Positions 55,610-64,000 of a stretch of 64,000 bases of DNA are shown piece after piece. The DNA is from Pseudodesulfovibrio pelocollis. GTDB lineage: Bacteria; Desulfobacterota; Desulfovibrionia; Desulfovibrionales; Desulfovibrionaceae. The position numbers were made by a program, and so were the translations under genes. How positions within the stretch are numbered: position 1 is the stretch's first letter; every line of letters starts with the position of its first letter. The notes under the pieces were generated by a model. It saw only the letters and a program-made list of their open reading frames with translations, searched no databases and was not told the DNA's origin. The stretch is from positions 1-64,000 of the forward strand of contig NZ_JASTWE010000014.1 of the NCBI RefSeq assembly GCF_030282845.1, written 5' to 3'.

Positions 55610-58503
55610 TGAATCAACCGCTTTGGCAATACAGCACCGTTCATAACGGCGCCTGCAAGGTCATCGAAGAACAGACCTTGTGGGGGCAGACGGTGTGCCG
55701 AGTCTGGTTGCCGAACCAGGACGCGGTGGTGCGCGTGCCCCGCTCCGCTTTGCGGCCGTTGAGTGCCGACCTGCGGCCAGAGATCGAGGCCGGACGCATT
55801 GCCTATGTGGCCGCCGCAGCAAAGGTAGCCGAGGTGCTTGAAGGCTCCACCAGCGCCACCGACGGTCATGTGCTGCTGGCTCCCATGGAGTCCAACGTCA
55901 TTCCGCTACCGCACCAGATCCACGCCTTGTCCCGGGCCATCTCCGGCGACCGCGTGCGCTACCTGCTGGCCGACGAGGTGGGTCTCGGTAAGACCATCGA
56001 GGCCGGTCTGGTCATGCGCGAGCTCAAGCTGCGCGGGCTGGTTCGACGAATTTTGGTCGTCTCTCCCAAAGGCATCGCTACCCAGTGGGTGGCGGAAATG
56101 CAGACCCATTTCAACGAACAGTTCCAGCTCGTGCTGGGCGACGACATCGGCACATTGCAACGCCTGGCTCCAGGGGCGGATCACCGGAGCTCAGCCTGGT
56201 CGATGTTCGATCAGGTCATCGTTTCCCTGGATTCGGTCAAGCCCATGGACAAGCGGCGCGGCTGGACCGCCGAGCGCGTTGCCGAATACAACCGCAGCCG
56301 ATTCGAGGATCTGATTACCGCCGGTTGGGACCTGGTAGTGGTGGACGAAGCGCACCGCCTGGGTGGAAGCACCGATCAGGTCGCCCGCTACAAACTCGGC
56401 AAGGGCCTGGCGGAGGCCGCGCCCTATGTACTGCTCCTTTCGGCTACACCCCACCAGGGGAAGACCGATGCCTTCCATCGGCTGATGAACCTGCTGGATG
56501 ACGATGCCTTTCCGGATATGGACAGCGTCTCCCGCGACCGGGTGGCTCCGTATGTCATCCGTACCGAGAAGCGCAAGGCCATCGATGCCGACGGCAAGCC
56601 GCTCTTCAAACCCCGGCGGACGCAGATGGCCCCGGTGGCCTGGGAGAGCCGTCACCAACTGCAGCAGCTTCTCTACGAGGCGGTGACCGACTATGTGCGC
56701 GAGGGCTACAACCAGGCCCTGCGCGAGAAGAAGCGCCACATCGGCTTTCTGATGATCCTGATGCAGCGCCTGGTGGTCTCCAGCACCCGGGCGATCCGCA
56801 CCACTCTGGAGCGTCGGCTTGCGGCACTCAAGGATGGTGAGCAACAAGCCAGCCTGCGCCTGGCGGAACTCGAAAATAGCGCGGAGGGATCGGAAAGCCC
56901 AGACGATGAAATAGCCGAGCTGTACGACATGGACGGCCAGGAATTGCTCGATGAGCTGCTGAAATGCCATGTGTCGGCTCTGCAGAGCGAAGGCAGCCAT
57001 GTTGAGACCCTGCTCGACGCGGCGGTCCGTTGTGAACAGGCTGGCCCCGACGCCAAGGCCGAGGCGCTGATCGAGTGGATCTACAAGCTACAAGCCGAGG
57101 AAAACGAACCGGATCTGAAGGTGCTGATCTTCACGGAGTTCGTTCCCACCCAGCAGATGTTGAAGGAGTTTCTGGAAGCCCGGGGAATCTCTGTGGTCAC
57201 CTTGAACGGCTCCATGGACATGGGGGAACGTGGGGCAGCCCAGGATGCCTTCCGTAAATCGCATCGCGTATTGGTCTCCACCGATGCGGGCGGTGAGGGC
57301 CTGAACCTGCAGTTCGCCCACGTCATCATCAACTACGACATCCCCTGGAACCCCATGCGGCTGGAGCAACGTATCGGTCGTGTGGACCGTATTGGTCAGT
57401 CAAAAACCGTACAGGCGATCAATTTCGTTTTTGAAGATTCGGTCGAGTTCCGCGTGCGCGAGGTGCTGGAGCAGAAACTCTCGGTGATCTTCGAAGAGTT
57501 CGGCATCGACAAGACCGGTGACGTGCTCGACTCGGCCCAGGCCGGTGAGTTGTTCGAGGATGTGTTCGCCTCGGCCATCCTTAATCCTGACGGTATCGAG
57601 ACCTCCGTCGAGAACACGGTGGCCAAGATTCGTGATGAGATTCAGCAGGTGCGCGAGTCCTCCGCCATCTATGGCATCTCCGAAGAGCCGGATGTTCAAA
57701 CCGCTGAACGTCTGCGCTCCCATCCGCTACCCCATTGGGTGGAACGGATGACGGTCGGTTACCTCAACTCCCATGGCGGTGTGGCCAGTCGCAAGCGCTC
57801 CTGGTGGGACCTGAATTGGCCGGACGGTCAGGAACACCGCAAAGCCGTATTCAGCGCCCGAGAAGCGAATCGCTTGACCGATGCAACCCTGCTCAACCTT
57901 GAAAACAGCCGTGTCCGTGGTCTTGCCCTGAACCTGCCCCAGGTCGCGGCAGGTCAGCCATTGCCTTGCGTAACCGTGAGCGGACTACCGGCCAGCATTA
58001 CGGGTTTCTGGGGGCTGTTTGAGATTCGTCTTCAGGCCGGAATGCACCAGAAGACACAACTCCTGCGCATCCCCATGGTGCGGCGTGGCTATGTCAGCGT
58101 GTTCTTGAGCGAGGAAGGCAAACTGTTTCTGCCCACGGCTCGACATATCTGGGATGCGCTGCAGACTGCGGAAGCCCAGGTGCAGGCATCCCTCGGCCAG
58201 GATGAATCCATCACCGCCCATGAGCGGTTGCAAGAAGCGGCCGAACAGGCCGGACAGGAGCTGTTCGACGCATTAAAGCAGGCACATCTCTACTCTGTGG
58301 TTCGCGAAGAGAAACGTGGCGTCGTATCCTTTGCCTCGCGCCGCAAGGCCATAGAACGGGTTGGACTGCCGGAGGTGCGGCAGTTCAGACTGTCCCGTTG
58401 CGATGCGGACGAATCCGAGTGGCGGCATGAACTACAATCAGCACGGCAGGTCGTGCCGGAGATTCGGCCGCTGTTGGCGTTACGAATAAACAACCACATG
58501 TAA
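55609..58503 (+). CDS. brxHII: SNF2-type helicase, BrxHII-like
   Basis: A 964-residue DEAD/DEAH superfamily 2 helicase of the SNF2/RapA kind. Motif I is DEVGLGKT (ending at Thr129), motif II is DEAH (246-249), motif III is SATPHQGKT, and motif VI is QRIGRVDRIGQ. Length and neighbours fit BrxHII of type 3 BREX, which would remodel or translocate on DNA for the system. An alternative is DrmD of DISARM, but brxF and brxC speak for BREX. The gene after it is not pglZ, as would be usual, but a sugar epimerase that begins in the TAATG overlap. Confidence 0.88.
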   Translation: MNQPLWQYSTVHNGACKVIEEQTLWGQTVCRVWLPNQDAVVRVPRSALRPLSADLRPEIEAGRIAYVAAAAKVAEVLEGSTSATDGHVLLAPMESNVIPLPHQIHALSRAISGDRVRYLLADEVGLGKTIEAGLVMRELKLRGLVRRILVVSPKGIATQWVAEMQTHFNEQFQLVLGDDIGTLQRLAPGADHRSSAWSMFDQVIVSLDSVKPMDKRRGWTAERVAEYNRSRFEDLITAGWDLVVVDEAHRLGGSTDQVARYKLGKGLAEAAPYVLLLSATPHQGKTDAFHRLMNLLDDDAFPDMDSVSRDRVAPYVIRTEKRKAIDADGKPLFKPRRTQMAPVAWESRHQLQQLLYEAVTDYVREGYNQALREKKRHIGFLMILMQRLVVSSTRAIRTTLERRLAALKDGEQQASLRLAELENSAEGSESPDDEIAELYDMDGQELLDELLKCHVSALQSEGSHVETLLDAAVRCEQAGPDAKAEALIEWIYKLQAEENEPDLKVLIFTEFVPTQQMLKEFLEARGISVVTLNGSMDMGERGAAQDAFRKSHRVLVSTDAGGEGLNLQFAHVIINYDIPWNPMRLEQRIGRVDRIGQSKTVQAINFVFEDSVEFRVREVLEQKLSVIFEEFGIDKTGDVLDSAQAGELFEDVFASAILNPDGIETSVENTVAKIRDEIQQVRESSAIYGISEEPDVQTAERLRSHPLPHWVERMTVGYLNSHGGVASRKRSWWDLNWPDGQEHRKAVFSAREANRLTDATLLNLENSRVRGLALNLPQVAAGQPLPCVTVSGLPASITGFWGLFEIRLQAGMHQKTQLLRIPMVRRGYVSVFLSEEGKLFLPTARHIWDALQTAEAQVQASLGQDESITAHERLQEAAEQAGQELFDALKQAHLYSVVREEKRGVVSFASRRKAIERVGLPEVRQFRLSRCDADESEWRHELQSARQVVPEIRPLLALRINNHM

Positions 58504-59432
58504 TGAAAAAAAATAGAATCCTGATCATCGGCTCATCTGGTCTTGTCGGCACTGCTCTCACTTCAGCTCTTCTTTCCAAGGGAAACGATGTCGTTTGCTT
58601 TGATCTGCGGGCACAAGGAGAAGAACAAGGTGATATTTGTGACCGAGACCGAGTGCGAGATGCTGTATCGGGTGTCGACGGCATAGTCCATTTGGCCGCC
58701 GTCTCGCGTGTTCTCTGGGGGGAACGCGACCCCGATCTCTGTTGGGCGACCAACGTTGGCGGACTGAGTAACGTGCTCTATGCCGCAGCGCAATCAGTAC
58801 GTAAGCCTTGGCTAATTTTCACCAGCAGCCGCGAAGTATACGGGCAACCCGAATCGCTACCGGTTACTGAAGAAGCTCCGCTACGCCCGGTGAACGTATA
58901 TGGGCGCGCCAAGGTGGAAGGCGAACGGCTCGTCGCGGAGGCACAACGCGCTGGCATCAGAGCCTGCACCATTCGGCTGTCGAACGTATTCGGCTCGACC
59001 TGCGACCACGCCGACCGGGTAGTCCCTGCATTCACCCGTGCCGCTGCTCTCGGAACGGAGTTGCGAGTTGACGGGCGCGATCACACTTTCGACTTCACGC
59101 ACATCGATGACGTCACCCGCGGCATAGTCGCTCTAATCGAACTGCTGGGCATGGGAGACTCGCCGCCCCCTCCGATCCACTTTGTCAGTGGACAGCCAAC
59201 GACGCTATGGGAGCTCGCTAACTTGGCCGCTCAACTCGGTCAGCAGGACTCCCCAATCCGACTTGCGGCTCCTCGCAACTTCGACGTTGAGAGCTTCGTC
59301 GGAGACTCCTCGCGAGCAAAGGCACTGCTCGGGTGGCATCCGTTGGTTTCTTTAGAGGAAGGCATCTCCCGGCTCATTCAGGGGTTTCGTGACGTTCGCC
59401 CGACCGTCAAGGTGCGGGAGGTCGCGCGATGA
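58503..59432 (+). CDS. NAD-dependent nucleotide-sugar epimerase/dehydratase
   Basis: A 309-residue extended short-chain dehydrogenase. The NAD-binding motif GSSGLVG is at 10-16; the catalytic pair is Tyr133 and Lys137 (YGRAK) with the Ser/Thr at FTSSREVYG. Such enzymes change nucleotide-activated sugars, by 4-epimerisation or dehydration. The ATG shares a base with the helicase stop, and the 3' end overlaps the next gene by ATGA. Codon choice differs from both the chromosome and the BREX genes. As the first of four overlapping genes it would supply a sugar donor to the glycosyltransferase. Confidence 0.9.
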   Translation: MKKNRILIIGSSGLVGTALTSALLSKGNDVVCFDLRAQGEEQGDICDRDRVRDAVSGVDGIVHLAAVSRVLWGERDPDLCWATNVGGLSNVLYAAAQSVRKPWLIFTSSREVYGQPESLPVTEEAPLRPVNVYGRAKVEGERLVAEAQRAGIRACTIRLSNVFGSTCDHADRVVPAFTRAAALGTELRVDGRDHTFDFTHIDDVTRGIVALIELLGMGDSPPPPIHFVSGQPTTLWELANLAAQLGQQDSPIRLAAPRNFDVESFVGDSSRAKALLGWHPLVSLEEGISRLIQGFRDVRPTVKVREVAR

Positions 59433-61780
59433 AGATATTAAAGGTCATCCACGGCTACCCAATGCGCTACAACGCCGGGTCCGAGGTGTACAGTCAGACA
59501 CTATGCCACGCACTCGCTGATCGCCACGAGATTCATGTGTTCACCCGGGAAGAAGACGCCTTTGCGCCTGACTTCCAACGTCGTGTGGAGCAGGACGCCG
59601 ATGACCCTCGCGTCACCGTGCACGTGGTCAACAACCCCCGCTTCAAGGATCGCTACCGCGCAGCGGGGATCGATCATCGCTTCGCTGAGGTTCTCGAACT
59701 TGTGTGTCCTGACATCGTTCATGTCGGTCACCTGAACCACCTCTCCACCTCACTCGTGCGAGAAGCCGAGCTTCGCGAAATCCCGATCGTCTTCACGCTC
59801 CACGACTACTGGCTGATGTGCCCCCGTGGTCAGTTCATGCAAATGTTCCCCGAGGATTCTAACAACCTCTGGGCTGCGTGCGATGGACAGGAGGACCGCA
59901 AGTGCGCCGAACGCTGCTACGCCCGCTACTTCAGCGGAGCGCCTAATGAGTTAGACACGGATGTCGCCTATTGGACAGACTGGGTCGCGCGCAGGATGCG
60001 GCATGTCCGAGAGATGGCCGAGCTCGTCGACCTCTTCATCGCGCCCGCGCGATACCTTCTTGACCGATACCGCGACGATTTCGGACTGCCTGAGCGCAAA
60101 CTTGTCTACCTCGACTACGGATTCGCGCGAGAGAGAATGGCCGGGCGTTGTCGGGTCGACGCCGAACCTTTTACGTTCGGATACATCGGTACACACATCC
60201 CCGCGAAGGGGATTCACCATCTCATCCGAGCCTTCGGCTCGCTTCGGGGGGAGGTGCGGCTTCGCATATGGGGTCGGCCCCGCGGACAGGACACCGACGC
60301 ACTCCAACGGATCGCAGGGGCACTTCCAAGAGACACAGCGGGCCGAGTCGAGTGGCTCCCAGAATACAAGAACCATGAGATCGTCCGCGACGTGTTCGAC
60401 CGATGCGACGCGATCATCGTACCCTCGGTGTGGGTAGAAAACTCCCCACTCGTCATCCACGAGGCACAACAGGCTCGCGTCCCTGTCGTCACCGCCAACG
60501 TTGGTGGGATGGCGGAGTATGTCCACCACGAGGTCAACGGGCTGCTCTTCGAGCACAGGTCAGTGGCGTCACTTGCCGAGCAGATGCAGCGCCTCGTCGA
60601 CGACCCGAGGCTCGCCGCACAACTCGGTGACCGAGGATACCTGTTCAGCGACTCAGGAGACATCCCGGCGGCCGAGGAACACGCTCGCAACGTCGAAGCT
60701 GTATACAAGCGCATCATCAAACGGCGTGCCTCGGCGCAAGTGCTTCGTCAGGCTGGCCCCTGGCGTGTCACGTTCGACACGAATCCGGACACCTGCAACC
60801 TACGGTGCTTGATGTGCGAAGAGCACTCACCACACAGTTCGCTTCAGATACAACGAAAAGAAGGTGGGAAGCCACAACGCCTCATGCCTTTTGAAATGAT
60901 CGAGCGCGTGATCGCGGAGACGGCACATCACGGTCTCCGCGAGGTTATCCCTTCTACGATGGGAGAACCTCTGCTGTACGAGCACTTCGAGGGCATCATC
61001 GATCTTTGCCACCGCTACGCCGTCAAGCTGAACCTGACTACGAACGGAACCTTCCCTCGACTCGGTGCCTCGGCATGGGCAGAGCGGATCGTCCCGGTCA
61101 CTTCGGACGTGAAGATTTCCTGGAACGGTGCTACTAGGGCTACCCATGAGGCCATCATGCTCGGGAGCCGCTGGGAGAAGGCGATCGAGAACGTTCGCGA
61201 CTTCATCATGGTGCGCGACGCCCACTCCGAGGCCGGAGGGAATCGCTGCCGAATCACCTTCCAGCTCACCTTCCTCGAGGCAAACGTGGCTGAGCTAGCC
61301 GACATGGTGCGTTTAGCCATCGGCCTCGGTGTCGACCGCGTGAAAGGGCACCACCTCTGGACGCACTTTGACGAAATTCATGAACAGTCGATGAGGCGTA
61401 ATTCCGACGCAATTGAACGCTGGAACCAAGCTGTACTAGCGGCGCGAGATGCTGCTGCCGAGCGGACTCTACCGAACGGGAGGCACGTGCTCCTCGAAAA
61501 CATATTCTTGCTGGACCCCTCGGCGACGGATAATCTGGCACCCGGCGGACCTTGCCCCTTCCTGGGGCAGGAGGCTTGGGTTAGCGCTGTCGGACGCTTC
61601 AACCCCTGCTGTGCCCCCGATGCGCAGCGGCGGACGCTCGGAGAGTTCGGCAACCTTACCGACCAGAACTTCATGAAAATTTGGAACGGGGAAGCTTACC
61701 GCGAGCTCATGGCCACATACCATAACCACTCACTCTGCCTCAGTTGCAACATGCGCAAGCTGGCTGGAGGTAAAGAATGA
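59429..61780 (+). CDS. GT4 glycosyltransferase fused to a SPASM-type radical SAM enzyme
   Basis: A 783-residue fusion. Residues 1 to about 430 are a GT-B fold glycosyltransferase of family 4, with FGYIGTHIPAKGIHHL and the acidic site ENSPLVIHEAQ. Residues about 440-783 are a radical SAM domain with CNLRCLMC (Cys456, Cys460, Cys463) and the TMGEP glycine-rich strand, ending in a SPASM-like region (GRFNPCCAP, then CLSCNMRK with Cys770 and Cys773) for extra Fe-S clusters. One chain could thus add a sugar and then change it by radical chemistry, or act on the same acceptor twice. I know of no characterised protein with this exact pairing. Confidence 0.88.
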   Translation: MKILKVIHGYPMRYNAGSEVYSQTLCHALADRHEIHVFTREEDAFAPDFQRRVEQDADDPRVTVHVVNNPRFKDRYRAAGIDHRFAEVLELVCPDIVHVGHLNHLSTSLVREAELREIPIVFTLHDYWLMCPRGQFMQMFPEDSNNLWAACDGQEDRKCAERCYARYFSGAPNELDTDVAYWTDWVARRMRHVREMAELVDLFIAPARYLLDRYRDDFGLPERKLVYLDYGFARERMAGRCRVDAEPFTFGYIGTHIPAKGIHHLIRAFGSLRGEVRLRIWGRPRGQDTDALQRIAGALPRDTAGRVEWLPEYKNHEIVRDVFDRCDAIIVPSVWVENSPLVIHEAQQARVPVVTANVGGMAEYVHHEVNGLLFEHRSVASLAEQMQRLVDDPRLAAQLGDRGYLFSDSGDIPAAEEHARNVEAVYKRIIKRRASAQVLRQAGPWRVTFDTNPDTCNLRCLMCEEHSPHSSLQIQRKEGGKPQRLMPFEMIERVIAETAHHGLREVIPSTMGEPLLYEHFEGIIDLCHRYAVKLNLTTNGTFPRLGASAWAERIVPVTSDVKISWNGATRATHEAIMLGSRWEKAIENVRDFIMVRDAHSEAGGNRCRITFQLTFLEANVAELADMVRLAIGLGVDRVKGHHLWTHFDEIHEQSMRRNSDAIERWNQAVLAARDAAAERTLPNGRHVLLENIFLLDPSATDNLAPGGPCPFLGQEAWVSAVGRFNPCCAPDAQRRTLGEFGNLTDQNFMKIWNGEAYRELMATYHNHSLCLSCNMRKLAGGKE

Positions 61781-63438
61781 GCTGGCGATCTTTCCAGGTC
61801 TCATCCTGCGGCACGCATCACCTCGATGAAGGCGGGCAGCCCGTGTACAGCGAACGCTTCGATGAGGTCCTGAAGTTCCACGCGCCCGGGTTGGCTCCCG
61901 TCCTCCGCTGTGGTTTGGCGTGGCACGTGCTGAGCGATGGTACAGCCGCATACGACCGGCGCTTCATCCGAACCTTCGGTTTCTACGAAGAACTGGCCGC
62001 CGTTGTGGCCCCAGATGGTTGGCATCACATCTTTGCCGACGGGAACAACGCCTATACGCGCCGCCACGCCTGGTGCGGCAACTTTCAGCAGGGGCGCTGC
62101 GCCGTTCGTGACCACGACGGTAACTACTTTCACATCACGCCATGTGGTAAGGATGCCTACCCGACCCGATGGCGCTATGCAGGCGACTATCGCGACGGAA
62201 TCGCAGCCATACAGACAGCCGATGGGTACTCCACCCACATCGAACTCGAAGGTTCGCTTCTCCACGGGGAGTGGTTCGTCGACCTCGACGTATTCCACAA
62301 GGGCTTCGCGCGCGCCCGTGACGAAGACGGTTGGATGCATGTCGACTTCCAGGGTCGACCGGTCTACGCACGACGCTTTCAAACCGTCGAACCATTCTAC
62401 AATGGCCAAGCACGTGTAGAGCGTTTCGATGGAACACTTGAAATCATCGACGAGACCGGGGCGAGCTTAGTCGAGCTACGACCAGCGCGGTGCTCGGAAT
62501 TTGCAAGCCTCTCCGGAGACATGGTGGGGTTTTGGCGAACCCAGACCATCGGCACCGCCGTCGAACTCGGCGTCTTCGATGTGCTGCCAGCGGCCGAACG
62601 CGAGGTCGCTGATCAGTGTGGACTCCACACCGACGGAGCTCGGCGACTTCTCCGAGCACTTGGTGAGCTGGACCTTGCCACGCGGCAGGAAAATCAGTGG
62701 ACGCTCACGGCGCGTGGGGAGCTGCTCCAGGCCGACCATCCCCTCACGCTTGCCGACGCCGCGGTCGAGTACGCAGGGCCGTTCACTGTGATGTGGGGAC
62801 GCCTGCCCGATGCGCTCCGAAAGAGCACTTGTTGGACCGCACCAGACGTGTTCGGTGAGGTCGCACGCGACGACTCACGTCGTCTCGGCCACCACCGCAT
62901 GCTGCGAAGTTATGCGCGGCACGACTACGCTGAGGTCTGCCGCGCCCTTGATCTCTGCGGCGACGAGCGCCTGATCGATGCAGGAGGCGGGCTAGGTGTA
63001 CTCGCGCAACTGATCCTGGACGCGCACCCGTCCGTCTATATTACCGTCCTCGAGCGACCGGAGGTGGTGGCGATGGCGCCATCTGCTTCCAGGGTGTGCT
63101 GGAGGAGCGGGAACCTGTTCGAACCTTGGGAGATAGAAGCGGATGCCGTGGTCTTGTCGCGCGTACTCCACGACTGGAACGACACAGAGGCGATGCAAAT
63201 CCTCAGGCATGCACGGGCCGCGCTCCCCCGCCACGGGCGGCTCTTCATCGTGGAGATGTTGCTCCTAGACCAAAGCGTGTCCGGTGCGCTATGCGATCTA
63301 CACTTGCTTATGGCTACCGGCGGGCGCGAACGTTCGGCGGAACATTTTGGGCGACTTCTCGCTGCCACCGGCTTCGAGTTCGCCGCAGTTCGAAGACTAA
63401 CGGCCCTTCCGTCGGTCATCGTGGGGGTGGCGTCATGA
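61777..63438 (+). CDS. WG-repeat domain fused to a SAM-dependent methyltransferase
   Basis: A 553-residue fusion. Residues 1 to about 235 contain roughly eight degenerate WG-type repeats (for example DGWHHIFADGNNAYTRR and DGWMHVDFQGRPVYARR), probably a beta-structured binding domain. Residues about 245-553 are an O-methyltransferase of the plant/antibiotic type: an N-terminal helical dimerisation part (GTAVELGVFDVLP) and the SAM motif DAGGGLG starting at Asp401, later LSRVLHDWND. The methyl acceptor is unknown. It overlaps both neighbours by ATGA. Confidence 0.88.
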   Translation: MSWRSFQVSSCGTHHLDEGGQPVYSERFDEVLKFHAPGLAPVLRCGLAWHVLSDGTAAYDRRFIRTFGFYEELAAVVAPDGWHHIFADGNNAYTRRHAWCGNFQQGRCAVRDHDGNYFHITPCGKDAYPTRWRYAGDYRDGIAAIQTADGYSTHIELEGSLLHGEWFVDLDVFHKGFARARDEDGWMHVDFQGRPVYARRFQTVEPFYNGQARVERFDGTLEIIDETGASLVELRPARCSEFASLSGDMVGFWRTQTIGTAVELGVFDVLPAAEREVADQCGLHTDGARRLLRALGELDLATRQENQWTLTARGELLQADHPLTLADAAVEYAGPFTVMWGRLPDALRKSTCWTAPDVFGEVARDDSRRLGHHRMLRSYARHDYAEVCRALDLCGDERLIDAGGGLGVLAQLILDAHPSVYITVLERPEVVAMAPSASRVCWRSGNLFEPWEIEADAVVLSRVLHDWNDTEAMQILRHARAALPRHGRLFIVEMLLLDQSVSGALCDLHLLMATGGRERSAEHFGRLLAATGFEFAAVRRLTALPSVIVGVAS

Positions 63439-64000
63439 CCGGGGTACAGTGGCAGATCCCACCATCGATGCTGCACCTCCTTGAACAAGCGCCAACTGAC
63501 CGCGCCGTCGTCGTTCTCCTCAGGCACTCAGTCCGTAATCACCTGCCGCCGGATGACGTAGGCTACGCTCTCCCAATCACCGATGTTGGGCAAAGACTCG
63601 CGCTCAAGCTGGGAGGCCTACTCCGCGGTCGGCTGTGCACGCTCCAATCGAGCCCTCTTTTGCGTTGCGTCCAAACAGCTCAGGCAGTCGCGGAAGGAGC
63701 TGGCACGGACATCACCGCTGTCCCAAATCGACTCCTTGGCGATCCGGGCGTGTTTGTCCTCGACGGGCGGCGCGCCTGGGCGAACTGGGAGCAGCTCGGC
63801 CACAAGGGCGTGATACGTCACCTCATCAACGAAACTGGGGCGCTGCCAGGTATGGCGCGCCCCGACGAGGCCGCGCGCTTCCTTGTTCAGTCGATGCTTG
63901 CCGAAGCCGCGAGCCGCCCCGGCATACATGTCTTTGTGACACACGACTCGCTCGTGATAGCAACGGCCGCACGCCTGCTCGGCAAGCAGTTCGGTCTCGA
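63435..64000 (+). CDS. Histidine phosphatase superfamily protein (cut by window end)
   Basis: The first 188 residues of a phosphoglycerate-mutase-like phosphatase. The catalytic LRHSVRNH motif gives His31 and Arg34; a second active-site histidine is in FVTHDSL. Members remove phosphate from sugars, small molecules or proteins. The start overlaps the methyltransferase stop by ATGA. The 3' end lies outside the window, so the full length is unknown. In this operon it could dephosphorylate a sugar or a pathway intermediate. Confidence 0.85.
   Translation, partial: MTGVQWQIPPSMLHLLEQAPTDRAVVVLLRHSVRNHLPPDDVGYALPITDVGQRLALKLGGLLRGRLCTLQSSPLLRCVQTAQAVAEGAGTDITAVPNRLLGDPGVFVLDGRRAWANWEQLGHKGVIRHLINETGALPGMARPDEAARFLVQSMLAEAASRPGIHVFVTHDSLVIATAARLLGKQFGL

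Overview
The window reads as a GC-rich chromosome of a sulfate-reducing, Desulfovibrio-like anaerobe, interrupted near its middle by the start of a large Tn7-type transposon. The host assignment is an inference. It rests on the class III (anaerobic) ribonucleotide reductase with its activase, periplasmic multiheme cytochromes c, an FMN alpha-hydroxy-acid dehydrogenase of the lactate-oxidase type, dense two-component signalling, and strongly CTG/GCC-biased codon use.

Positions 1-37904 are ordinary chromosome. In order: a GntR-family regulator / alpha-hydroxy-acid dehydrogenase / TauE-SafE exporter operon (minus strand); a metallophosphoesterase divergent from a YbdG-like MscS channel; nrdG-nrdD; a three-gene electron-transfer module (octaheme lipoprotein, triheme anchored cytochrome, cytochrome b) with a copy of the same 44-bp palindrome on each side; two small membrane proteins; a purB-pyrE-L,D-transpeptidase-coiled-coil protein operon; an FmdB-type zinc ribbon protein and a tiny basic protein; several small conserved or secreted proteins; an atypical acylphosphatase; a histidine kinase / NtrC-type regulator pair; cheV; a DUF885-like protein; a minus-strand signalling cluster (hybrid kinase, periplasmic binding protein, hybrid kinase, single-domain response regulator, HD-GYP protein); and an unusually long glmS.

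At 37912, seven bases after the glmS stop codon, a Tn7-type end begins with TGTGGG and three 17-bp TnsB-site repeats at exact 20-bp spacing. It is followed by a complete tnsA-tnsB-tnsC-tnsD-tnsE set whose lengths and catalytic or zinc residues line up with Tn7 almost residue for residue. The far end of the element lies beyond position 64000.

The cargo visible so far has two parts. 46421-58503 is a BREX type 3-like phage-defence operon (HTH protein, BrxF, BrxC, PglX-type methyltransferase, an extra OLD-family nuclease, BrxHII-type helicase). PglZ and BrxA, normally present, do not appear in the window. Directly coupled to the helicase by a TAATG overlap is a second block, 58503-64000, of four tightly overlapping genes: a nucleotide-sugar epimerase, a glycosyltransferase fused to a SPASM-type radical SAM enzyme, a WG-repeat domain fused to a methyltransferase, and a histidine phosphatase cut by the window end. 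I do not recognise this block as any named system. It is the best candidate here for an undescribed pathway, either a glycoconjugate or small-molecule biosynthesis cluster or a defence-associated modification module.
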